Program-made: the position numbers and the translations under genes
In this document: positions 1 to 5,991 of the stretch, one piece after another
Layout: every line of letters starts with the position of its first letter
How positions within the stretch are numbered: the first letter of the stretch is position 1
Source: an uncultured Coriobacteriaceae bacterium
Lineage (GTDB): Bacteria > Actinomycetota > Coriobacteriia > Coriobacteriales > Atopobiaceae
DNA: 11,801 nucleotides
Assembly: GCA_900543875.1 (NCBI GenBank)
Contig: UQSV01000053.1
Location: forward strand, 1 to 11,801
Direction: 5' to 3'
The notes under the pieces: generated by a model
Seen by the model: only the letters and a program-made list of their open reading frames with translations
What the model was told of the DNA's origin: nothing
The model's database searches: none

Positions 1-681
1 GGTCAGGGTGTTCAGCAGCGTGGACTTGCCCGCATTCGTGTAGCCGACAATGGCAACCAGCGGCAGCTCGGCCTTTTTGCGCTGGCGGCGCTGCACAGAG
101 CGCACCTGACGCACCTGCTCCAGATCACGGCGCAGCTTGTCGATGCGGCTGCGGATGTGACGGCGGTCGCTCTCCAGCTTGCTCTCACCGGGTCCGCGCG
201 TGCCGATGCCGCCGCCGAGACGGCTCATCGCCTTGCCCATACCTGCCAGACGCGGCAGAATGTACTGGTACTGCGCCAGCTCGACCTGCAGCTTGCCCTC
301 GCCGGTGTGCGCACGCTGCGCGAAAATATCGAGGATGAGCGCCGAGCGGTCGAGTACCGTGCGGCCGGTCAGTTCCTCCAGATTGCTCATCTGCGACGGC
401 GACAGCTCATTGTCGAACAGGATCAGACTTGCGTCGTTCATCTCGGCAAGCTGCTTGACCTCTTCCGCCTTGCCCTCGCCGATAAACGTACGGGCATCCG
501 GCGCCGGACGGCGCTGCAGCGTCATCGCAACGGCCTCCGCACCGGCAGTCTCCGCCAGCGCGCGCAGCTCGTCCATCGTGCGCTCGTCCGCATCCTGATC
601 GGCATTGAAGCTCGGACACGACAGACCGACCAGAACCGCCCGTTCGATCTGCTTTTCTTCTGTTTGATTGGTAAACGGCAT
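1..681 (-). CDS. hflX: GTPase HflX, N-terminal part (truncated by window edge)
   Basis: HflX is a ribosome-associated GTPase of the TRAFAC class that binds the 50S subunit and helps split or rescue stalled ribosomes. The 227 codons visible cover the HflX-specific N-terminal domain (GEGKAEEVKQL near residue 70), the family signature GPGESKLESDRR near residues 163-174, a basic helical linker, and the G1/P-loop GYTNAGKST at residues 213-221. The remaining GTPase motifs lie beyond base 1. The ATG at 681-679 is chosen because AAGGAGGAA lies at 696-688, an ideal ribosome binding site. The gene is divergent from the synthetase-like gene, with a long structured gap between them. Codon use is mixed, matching glutamine synthetase and dapF and not the right half. 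The family assignment is firm; only the completeness of the gene is unknown. Confidence 0.93.
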   Translation of the reverse strand, partial: MPFTNQTEEKQIERAVLVGLSCPSFNADQDADERTMDELRALAETAGAEAVAMTLQRRPAPDARTFIGEGKAEEVKQLAEMNDASLILFDNELSPSQMSNLEELTGRTVLDRSALILDIFAQRAHTGEGKLQVELAQYQYILPRLAGMGKAMSRLGGGIGTRGPGESKLESDRRHIRSRIDKLRRDLEQVRQVRSVQRRQRKKAELPLVAIVGYTNAGKSTLLNTLT

Positions 682-718
682 GGAAAATTCCTCCTTGCTG
701 TTAAATTATCCTCTGTAT

Positions 719-747
719 TTATTACACCCAAACGCAAAACCGTACAA
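719..747 (-). promoter_or_regulatory. Possible hflX promoter
   Basis: On the minus strand TTGTAC (747-742) and TAATAA (724-719) are separated by 17 bases, about 25 bases upstream of the hflX Shine-Dalgarno. The -35 is fair and the -10 is weak (3 of 6 consensus positions). A GGATAAT-like element a little further downstream is an alternative -10. It is proposed from position and spacing only. Confidence 0.3.
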
Positions 748-750
748 GAC

Positions 751-779
751 TTGATTTTCCGTCCGATTTGCGGTAATAT
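751..779 (+). promoter_or_regulatory. Possible promoter reading toward the glutamine synthetase-like gene
   Basis: TTGATT (751-756) and TAATAT (774-779) lie 17 bases apart on the plus strand, each matching 4 of 6 consensus positions. A TATAAA at 777-782 is an overlapping alternative -10. Transcription would start near 786 and give a leader of about 450 bases before the start codon at 1240. A terminator-like hairpin follows almost at once (805-832), so either this promoter makes an attenuated or very short RNA, or the true promoter of the gene lies elsewhere. Confidence 0.35.
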
Positions 780-803
780 AAAGGTAAACAAAGTGAATAT
801 TTT

Positions 804-833
804 TCCGTCACGGCAAACCGTGGCGGATTTTTG
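804..833 (+). terminator. Intrinsic terminator-like hairpin, plus strand
   Basis: CCGTCACGG (805-813) pairs with CCGTGGCGG (818-826) around a CAAA loop, with one G-U wobble and one extra T-A pair at 804/827. It is followed by TTTTTG (828-833). The T-run follows the hairpin only on the plus strand, so it would stop rightward transcription. No plus-strand gene lies upstream of it in the window. Confidence 0.55.
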
Positions 834-860
834 TTATATAGAAAATGCCCTATCGTTGTA

Positions 861-970
861 AGTCAGCGCACCCTGCGGTAACATCTGTTATCAAATTAAA
901 CTCGTAGTTGCTGTCCATAACAACGCGTAAACGAGTTGCGCGGCACAGATATGCCGCGCCTGCGCAGACT
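861..970 (+). ncRNA. Candidate structured RNA domain (cloverleaf-like) in the leader of the synthetase-like gene
   Basis: A ten-position closing stem pairs AGTCAGCGCA (861-870) with TGCGCAGACT (961-970), nine pairs and one A-A mismatch. It encloses three hairpins. Hairpin A is GGTAAC/GTTATC (877-882/887-892, one wobble). Hairpin B is AACTCGT/ACGAGTT (899-905/931-937), with an inner GTTG/CAAC helix. Hairpin C is GCGCGGCA/TGCCGCGC (938-945/952-959), with loop CAGATA. B and C abut, and C nearly abuts the closing stem, as in stacked junctions. I do not recognise a known riboswitch family in it. The plus orientation is inferred from the downstream gene and the attenuator-like element. Confidence 0.45.
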
Positions 971-984
971 AAACCACCTGTGTA

Positions 985-1074
985 GCAGTACGGTATCCGA
1001 CACTGCGAATAGGTTGAGAAAGACACGGAAGAAAAAATCCTCTGCCGTTCCCCTTTTCGGAGCGGTCGCTGCTC
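985..1074 (+). promoter_or_regulatory. Further hairpins in the same leader
   Basis: GCAGT (985-989) pairs with ACTGC (1002-1006), enclosing CGG-TAT-CCG. A second small hairpin pairs GAGC (1060-1063) with GCTC (1071-1074). Between them ACGG (1025-1028) can pair with CCGT (1045-1048). None carries a T-run. They may be part of the same leader RNA, but individually they are weak. Confidence 0.3.
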
Positions 1075-1115
1075 TCTGATTTTCGCCAGACTATGAAATA
1101 AAGGAAACTGGAGTC

Positions 1116-1174
1116 CCAAGAGGATAGAAACCTTGGTGTCTATCCTTTTGGTGCCCCAGCCAAGGTTTGGCACC
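1116..1174 (+). promoter_or_regulatory. Attenuator-like double hairpin with complementary loops
   Basis: Hairpin 1 is a 13-bp stem, CCAAGAGGATAGA (1116-1128) with TCTATCCTTTTGG (1139-1151), one G-U wobble, and loop AACCTTGGTG. TTTT lies within its 3' arm (1146-1149). Hairpin 2 pairs GGTGCC (1150-1155) with GGCACC (1169-1174), so the two stems share bases 1150-1151. AAACCTTGG (1128-1136) in loop 1 is the exact complement of CCAAGGTTT (1160-1168) in loop 2. The two loops could kiss, or that helix could replace the hairpins. Mutually exclusive pairings ahead of a gene followed by an ANTAR protein suggest conditional read-through; this is inference. Confidence 0.5.
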
Positions 1175-1239
1175 CATTCCGCATTCTTTAGCAAAAAATT
1201 TATTCCTCAAGATACATTATGAAAAAGGAGGCTTGCCCT

Positions 1240-2559
1240 ATGGACACCACCATGAGCGAAGTCGTACAATTTATTCAGGAGAACGACGTAAAGTTCATTC
1301 GTCTTGCGTTTTGCGATATTTTCGGCAACCAGAAGAACATCGCCATCATGCCGACCGAGCTGGAACGCGCTTTCGAGCAGGGCATCCACTTCAACGCGGC
1401 GGCGCTGCGCGGCTTTCTCAATGTAGAAGCGTCTGATCTGCTGCTGTTCCCCGATCCGGCAACGCTTTCCGTTCTGCCGTGGCGGCCGGCTCAGGGCCGT
1501 GTAGTGCGCTTTTACTGCGACATTCGCTATCCGGACGGCACGCCGTTCGAGGGCGACGGCCGTCATTTGCTGCGTGAGGCCAACCGCCGTGCGCGCCGCG
1601 CAGGCTACTCGCTGACCATGGGCACGGCAAGCGAGTTTTACCTGTTCGAGCTGGATGAAAACGGCCATCCAACCACCATTCCGCACGATCACGGCGAGTA
1701 TTTCGATGTAGCGCCGCTCGACAAGGCGGAAAACGTGCGCCGTCAGATTTGCCTGACGCTTGAGGAGATGAACATTCAGCCGGAGTCCTCGCACCACGAG
1801 CAGGGTCCCGGCCAGAACGAGGTTGATTTCCGCTACGCCGAAGCCCTTGAAGCGGCCGACAATTTCGTCACCTTCAAGTGGGTCGTCAAGTCCATGGCGT
1901 CCTCAAGCGGCCTGTTTGCGTCCTTCCTGCCCAAGCCGCTCCCGCATGCGCCGGGCAGCGGACTGCATCTGTCTGTTTCGATAAACAAAAACGGCAAGAA
2001 CCTGTTCCAGCCCTCGTTTGAAGAATCTGCCGAAGGCCAGAGCTTTGTGGCGGGCATTCTGCAGCGTGCCGCCGAGATGACCATCTTCTGTAATCCGCTC
2101 ACCAACTCGTTCCAGCGTCTGGGTGAGTTTGAAGCGCCGAAGTACATCACATGGTCGCACCAGAACCGCTGTCCGCTCATCACCGTGCCGCTGACCGGTG
2201 ATCACTCCGCCAACCGCATGAAGCTGCGTGCATTCGACGGCTGCATTAACCCGTACATCGTATTTGCCCTGCTCATCCACGCCGGTCTCGACGGTATCGA
2301 GCAGGGACTGCCCCTGCCGCCCGCCTGCGACGAAAACCTGTTCACCGCCTCCGACGAGGTACGCGCCCGTTACGAGACTCTGCCCGGCGCCCTGTGCGAT
2401 GCGATCCGCATCGCCAAGGACAGCGACTTTATCACCAAGTACCTGCCCGAAAAGGCACGCACAGCCTTTTTCGCGGCCAAGCAGGCCGAACACGACCGCA
2501 TCGTGCTTGCCGACGACCGCACGGCTGCCGAACGCTCCCTCTATTTTGAACGCTACTAA
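1240..2559 (+). CDS. Divergent type I glutamine synthetase-like protein
   Basis: It is a 439-residue member of the GS-I family, whose enzymes join ammonia to glutamate using ATP. ATG 1240 is chosen because AAAGGAGG lies at 1224-1231; the upstream in-frame ATG at 1219 would put that site inside the gene. Family landmarks are FCDIFG near residue 29, SEFYLF (131-136), SHHE...GQNEVDF (184-197), KP...GSGLH (232-243), RL..FEAP (293-300), NR.PLITVP (309-317) and NPY...LLIHAGLDG. Several usual active-site residues differ. The first Glu of the E-x-E-F metal motif is Ala130, the Glu of the E-[VL]-R motif is Lys328, the Asn before GSG is Pro238, and the Arg of IR[IV]P is Thr315. Glu132, Glu187, Glu194, His243, Glu298, Arg310 and Arg330 are kept. 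It may therefore act on another substrate (for example a gamma-glutamyl-amide ligase) or be a sensor. No glnA symbol is given for this reason. It is followed 37 bases on by the ANTAR gene. Confidence 0.85.
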   Translation: MDTTMSEVVQFIQENDVKFIRLAFCDIFGNQKNIAIMPTELERAFEQGIHFNAAALRGFLNVEASDLLLFPDPATLSVLPWRPAQGRVVRFYCDIRYPDGTPFEGDGRHLLREANRRARRAGYSLTMGTASEFYLFELDENGHPTTIPHDHGEYFDVAPLDKAENVRRQICLTLEEMNIQPESSHHEQGPGQNEVDFRYAEALEAADNFVTFKWVVKSMASSSGLFASFLPKPLPHAPGSGLHLSVSINKNGKNLFQPSFEESAEGQSFVAGILQRAAEMTIFCNPLTNSFQRLGEFEAPKYITWSHQNRCPLITVPLTGDHSANRMKLRAFDGCINPYIVFALLIHAGLDGIEQGLPLPPACDENLFTASDEVRARYETLPGALCDAIRIAKDSDFITKYLPEKARTAFFAAKQAEHDRIVLADDRTAAERSLYFERY

Positions 2560-2596
2560 TCCCACATAATACCGTTTGAAAGGAGGAGCATACCGC

Positions 2597-3169
2597 ATGG
2601 AACGCATTCTTCTCGTTTCTGCAACCGAAAAATCCCGCACCATGCTTTCCCAGTTTTTAACGTCCTGCGGTGTACAGGCTCAGCTTGCGCCTGCTTCCTC
2701 CGGTGCGGAGGCCCGGCGCATGCTGGTGGACGGACTGTTCGACCTCGTACTCATCAACACGCCGCTGCCCGATGAATTCGGGCATGATATGGCACAGCAG
2801 GCTGCAAATGATACGCTTTCCGGCGTGATCCTGCTCGCTAAGGCCGAGATTGCGGACAGTGTTGCCGAAAAGGTCGAGGACGACGGCGTGTTCGTCGTAC
2901 CCAAGCCGCTCTCGCGCGTGCTGTTCATGCAGGCGCTCCGCATGACGCGCGCCGTGCGCAGCCGTCTGACCGGCCTGCAGAGCGAAAACCGCCGTCTGCA
3001 AAAGCGCATTGAGGATATCCGTCAGGTGGATCGCGCCAAGTGTCTGCTCATCGAGTGCTGCGGCATGACCGAGCCGGAGGCGCATTCCTACATCGAGCAG
3101 CAGGCTATGAACCAGCGTCGCTCCAAGCGAGATATCGCCGAGGACATCATCGGCGGAAAAACGCCGTGA
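2597..3169 (+). CDS. ANTAR-domain RNA-binding regulator with pseudo-receiver domain
   Basis: This 190-residue protein has an N-terminal receiver-like domain (residues 1-110), a coiled-coil linker (about 115-135) and a C-terminal ANTAR domain (about 135-185). The ANTAR pattern is visible as AKCLLIECCGMTEPEA followed by the QQAMNQRRSKRDIAEDII segment. ANTAR proteins bind paired RNA hairpins and usually prevent transcription termination, as in AmiR, NasR and EutV. The receiver lacks the acidic pair after strand 1 (LLVSATE) and has Asn54 where the phosphorylated Asp would be, although Lys103 in VPKP is kept. Classical phosphotransfer is therefore unlikely and another input, perhaps a protein partner, is expected. 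ATG 2597 follows AGGAGG at 2581-2586. The tight spacing behind the synthetase-like gene suggests cotranscription and control of the same leader (inferred). Confidence 0.88.
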   Translation: MERILLVSATEKSRTMLSQFLTSCGVQAQLAPASSGAEARRMLVDGLFDLVLINTPLPDEFGHDMAQQAANDTLSGVILLAKAEIADSVAEKVEDDGVFVVPKPLSRVLFMQALRMTRAVRSRLTGLQSENRRLQKRIEDIRQVDRAKCLLIECCGMTEPEAHSYIEQQAMNQRRSKRDIAEDIIGGKTP

Positions 3170-3207
3170 TTTGTGCGATACCGCTTAAAAACATCTCATA
3201 TCTCACG

Positions 3208-3236
3208 CGAAAATTTTTTCGGTTTTTTCGATTTTA
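3208..3236 (+). terminator. Weak possible terminator after the ANTAR gene
   Basis: CGAAA (3208-3212) pairs with TTTCG (3217-3221) around ATTT, followed by GTTTTTTCGATTTT. The stem is only five pairs and AT-rich, but the T-run is good, and the dapF promoter that follows fits a transcript end here. Confidence 0.35.
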
Positions 3237-3258
3237 TAGAGAAATTCCCGACAGATTA

Positions 3259-3267
3259 TGATATACT
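3259..3267 (+). promoter_or_regulatory. Extended -10 promoter for dapF
   Basis: TGATATACT matches the extended -10 pattern TGnTATAAT with one mismatch. No good -35 lies 17 bases upstream (GAGAAA at 3239-3244), as is common for extended -10 promoters. The start point would fall near 3274, giving a leader of about 70 bases. That leader carries a small hairpin, CAGAG-AAG-CTCTG (3282-3294). Confidence 0.55.
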
Positions 3268-3345
3268 AAATGGTGTATGAGCAGAGAAGCTCTGTCTTTC
3301 CCTGCCTATATGCCATTTTTGTTATTTTCTAAGGAGGGAATCCGT

Positions 3346-4191
3346 GTGAAGCTGGCTTTCACCAAGATGCACGGCTGCGGCAACAATTATATCTATTTCA
3401 ATTGCTTCGACCAGACTGTGCCCGATCCCGAGTCGCTTTCAATCAAGCTCAGTGAGCCGCACTTCGGTATCGGCGGCGACGGCATTATCCTTATTTCTCC
3501 TTCCGACAAGGCGGATGCGCAGATGCGTATCTTCAACGCCGACGGCTCGGAGGGAAAAATGTGCGGCAACGGCATCCGCTGCGTGGGCAAGTACCTGTAC
3601 GACAACGGCATGACCGATGGCCGCACCACCATCACCATTGACACGCTTTCCGGCGTAAAAACGCTTGAGCTGACCGTCAAGGACGGCAAAATGCAGTCCG
3701 CCCGCGTGGACATGGGTGCAGCCATTCTTGCTCCGCGGGAGATTCCCGTTGATATGGACGGCGAGAATGTCATCAGCGCACCCATCGTTGTGGACGAAAA
3801 GGTCTACCACATGACCTGCGTTTCCATGGGCAACCCGCACTGCGTTATCTTCCAGAAGGAAGATGTGGACGACCTCGACCTTACGCGCATCGGACCCAAG
3901 TTCGAGCATCATCCGCTGTTCCCGGAGCGTGTCAACACCGAGTTTGTCAATGTCCTGCCGGACGGCAGCCTGAAAATGCGCGTCTGGGAGCGCGGCTCCG
4001 GTGAAACATGGGCGTGCGGCACCGGCTCCTGTGCGACCGGCGTGGCAGCATGTCTGAACGGCTTTGCAAACAAAAACGAGGATATCGTCGTGCACCTGCG
4101 CGGCGGCGACCTCACCATTCGCTACACCACTGAGACCGTGTTCATGACGGGCGCGGCAACGACCGTATTCAAGGGGGAAATCGAGATATGA
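3346..4191 (+). CDS. dapF: Diaminopimelate epimerase
   Basis: DapF interconverts LL- and meso-diaminopimelate in the cytoplasm, supplying lysine and the peptidoglycan cross-link residue. The protein is 281 residues, about the family norm. It has FTKMHGCGNNY at the N-terminus, FGIGGDG (40-46), NADGSEGKMCGNGIRC with catalytic Cys73, MGNPHCV, the conserved ERGSGET, and ACGTGSCA with the second catalytic cysteine, Cys224. GTG 3346 is preferred because AAGGAGG lies at 3331-3337 with eight bases between; upstream in-frame starts have no such site. The stop overlaps the pyrG start (ATGA at 4188-4191), which indicates translational coupling. Codon use is mixed, like the genes to its left. Confidence 0.97.
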   Translation: MKLAFTKMHGCGNNYIYFNCFDQTVPDPESLSIKLSEPHFGIGGDGIILISPSDKADAQMRIFNADGSEGKMCGNGIRCVGKYLYDNGMTDGRTTITIDTLSGVKTLELTVKDGKMQSARVDMGAAILAPREIPVDMDGENVISAPIVVDEKVYHMTCVSMGNPHCVIFQKEDVDDLDLTRIGPKFEHHPLFPERVNTEFVNVLPDGSLKMRVWERGSGETWACGTGSCATGVAACLNGFANKNEDIVVHLRGGDLTIRYTTETVFMTGAATTVFKGEIEI

Positions 4192-5837
4192 CAAAGTACA
4201 TCTTCGTGACCGGCGGCGTAGTTTCCGGTCTGGGCAAGGGCATTACTGCCGCATCTCTCGGCCGTCTGCTGAAAAGCCGCGGCCTGAAAATTGCAGCGCA
4301 GAAGCTCGATCCCTACATCAACGTAGACCCGGGCACGATGAGCCCGTTCCAGCACGGCGAGGTCTTCGTTACCGAGGACGGCTACGAGTCCGACCTCGAC
4401 CTGGGCCACTACGAGCGCTTCATCGACGAGAACCTCACGCGCAACTCCAACTTCACCACCGGTGCCATCTACCAGAGCCTCATCGCCCGCGAGCGTCGTG
4501 GCGACTTCCTGGGCGGCACCGTGCAAGTCATCCCGCATGTCACCAACGCCATCAAGGAGCGCTTCCGCCGCGTCGAGGAGCAGACCGGCGCCGACGTCGT
4601 GATCACCGAGCTCGGTGGCACCATCGGCGACATCGAGGGCCAGGCCTTCGTCGAGGCCATCCGCCAGTTCCGCAAGGAGAAGGGCGCCGCCGACTGCTGC
4701 CTCATCCACGTGAGTCTCGTGCCCTACATCGCCGCAGCCCACGAGGTCAAGACCAAGCCGACCCAGCACTCCGTGCGCGAGCTGCGCTCCATGGGCATCC
4801 AGCCCGACTTCATCATGTGCCGCTCCGACCACGAGGTCGACGAGTCGATTCGCGCCAAGATCGCGAGCTTCTGCGACGTCGAGCCCGACTGCGTCTTCGA
4901 GAACTCCGACTGCGCCTCGATCTACGACGTGCCGCAGCACCTCGCCAACCAGGGCTTTGACCTCAAGGTCTGCGAGCGTCTGGGCCTCGAGCCGCGCAAG
5001 AGCGACATGAGCGAGTGGTACGGCTTCACGAGCCGCATGCACGAGGCCAACGCCAAGTCCGACGTCACCAAGATCGCCGTGGTGGGCAAGTACACCCAGC
5101 TGCCCGACGCCTACCTCTCGGTCATCGAGGCCCTGCACCACTCCGGCGTCTACTACGGCCGCCACGTCGACATCAACCTCATCGACGGCGAGAACCTTAC
5201 CGAGGCCGATGTCGAGCAGGTCCTGGGCGACGCCGACGGCATCCTCGTGCCCGGCGGCTTTGGCATCCGCGGCCTCGAGGGCAAGATCCTCGCCACACAC
5301 CGCGCCCGCACGACCAAGACCCCGTTCTTGGGCATCTGCCTGGGCCTTCAGGTGGCTGTCTGCGAGTACGCCCGCAACGTCGCCGGCATGTCGGGCGCCA
5401 GCTCCACCGAGTTCGTGCCCGACTGCGAGTACCCGGTGATCGACCTCATGCCCGACCAGGAGGACGTCACCTCCAAGGGCGGCACCATGCGCCTGGGCGC
5501 CTACCCCTGCAAGGTCGCCGAGGGCACGCTTGCCCGTGAGGCCTATGGCGAGGAGCTCGTCTACGAGCGCCACCGTCACCGCTTCGAGGTCAACAACGCC
5601 TACCGCGACAAGCTGCACCAGGCCGGCCTCACCTTCTCCGGCGTCTCGCCCGACGACCGCCTCGTCGAGATGGTCGAGCTGCCCGAGGACGTGCATCCGT
5701 GGTTCGTCGCCGCGCAGTTCCACCCCGAGTTCAAGAGCCGCCCAACGCGCCCGCAGCCGCTGTTCCGCGAGTTCGTGCGTGCCGCGATCGCCCGTCACGA
5801 GGGCGTCGACCGCCACGAGGTGACCCCGGGGGAGTAG
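4188..5837 (+). CDS. pyrG: CTP synthase (glutamine-hydrolysing), possibly a chimeric sequence
   Basis: PyrG converts UTP to CTP using ATP and ammonia from glutamine. The protein is 549 residues. The N-terminal synthetase domain has GGVVSGLGKG (9-18) and DPYINVDPGTM (41-51). The C-terminal class I glutamine amidotransferase domain has PGGFGIRG, the nucleophile Cys384 in LGICLGLQ, and His512/Glu514 in FHPEF. The reading frame is intact. Codon use changes abruptly: 16 of the first 61 codons end in A or T, then codons 62-91 all end in G or C, and such endings are rare for the rest of the gene. The start, with its AAGGGGGAA site and ATGA overlap with dapF, belongs to the left-hand genome, and the body resembles the right-hand one. 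The function call is firm; that this is one natural gene is doubtful. Confidence 0.95.
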   Translation: MTKYIFVTGGVVSGLGKGITAASLGRLLKSRGLKIAAQKLDPYINVDPGTMSPFQHGEVFVTEDGYESDLDLGHYERFIDENLTRNSNFTTGAIYQSLIARERRGDFLGGTVQVIPHVTNAIKERFRRVEEQTGADVVITELGGTIGDIEGQAFVEAIRQFRKEKGAADCCLIHVSLVPYIAAAHEVKTKPTQHSVRELRSMGIQPDFIMCRSDHEVDESIRAKIASFCDVEPDCVFENSDCASIYDVPQHLANQGFDLKVCERLGLEPRKSDMSEWYGFTSRMHEANAKSDVTKIAVVGKYTQLPDAYLSVIEALHHSGVYYGRHVDINLIDGENLTEADVEQVLGDADGILVPGGFGIRGLEGKILATHRARTTKTPFLGICLGLQVAVCEYARNVAGMSGASSTEFVPDCEYPVIDLMPDQEDVTSKGGTMRLGAYPCKVAEGTLAREAYGEELVYERHRHRFEVNNAYRDKLHQAGLTFSGVSPDDRLVEMVELPEDVHPWFVAAQFHPEFKSRPTRPQPLFREFVRAAIARHEGVDRHEVTPGE

Positions 5838-5906
5838 ACCCGTCGATTTCTCGCGAGCCTTTGCCGAGTTGGGCGCCCGCGTTTGTCGAACTGACGCTAG
5901 TATTAT

Positions 5907-5935
5907 GTCGCCCTGGGCCTTGTGCCTGGGGCGAC
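5907..5935 (+). terminator. Strong hairpin between pyrG and xerD
   Basis: GTCGCCCTGGGC (5907-5918) pairs with GCCTGGGGCGAC (5924-5935) over 12 pairs, including two G-T wobbles, with a CTTGT loop. No T-run follows (TCGTTCATCC), so it is either a Rho-independent terminator of the poor-tail type or a leader structure ahead of xerD. The rest of the 154-base gap shows a TATTAT at 5901-5906 but no convincing -35. Confidence 0.4.
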
Positions 5936-5991
5936 TCGTTCATCCGCGCCGCGCTCATCGTGGCTGCGGCGATCCGTGGGGGCGGACCAAC

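Noticed and set aside
157..861. Plus-strand open frame of 234 codons
   Set aside because: It lies opposite hflX, whose P-loop and family signature are clear, and extends into the AT-rich gap without a ribosome binding site.
877..1150. Canonical ANTAR target with two hexaloops (A at 1, G at 4)
   Set aside because: I could not find two good stems with such loops. The 938-959 hairpin has a six-base loop, CAGATA, that does not fit, and GGAA-ACTGGA-GTCC (1103-1116) has only three real pairs.
850..1194. Minus-strand open frame of 114 codons in the hflX-synthetase gap
   Set aside because: There is no good ribosome binding site, the composition is odd, and it covers the hairpins of the proposed leader; chance is more likely.
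700..1239. T-box or known metabolite riboswitch
   Set aside because: No AGGGTGG-ACCGCG T-box element and no core sequences of the TPP, cobalamin, lysine, c-di-GMP or cyanobacterial glutamine classes were seen.
4122..5816. Long minus-strand open frame opposite pyrG (564 codons)
   Set aside because: It mirrors the G/C-ending codons of pyrG; its Ala/Val/Asp/Gly/Leu-rich translation matches no family, and pyrG is unmistakable.
5869..5991. 41-residue N-terminal extension of XerD from ATG 5869
   Set aside because: The extension includes the hairpin at 5907-5935 and has no family similarity; TTG 5992 gives the usual length and has a ribosome binding site.
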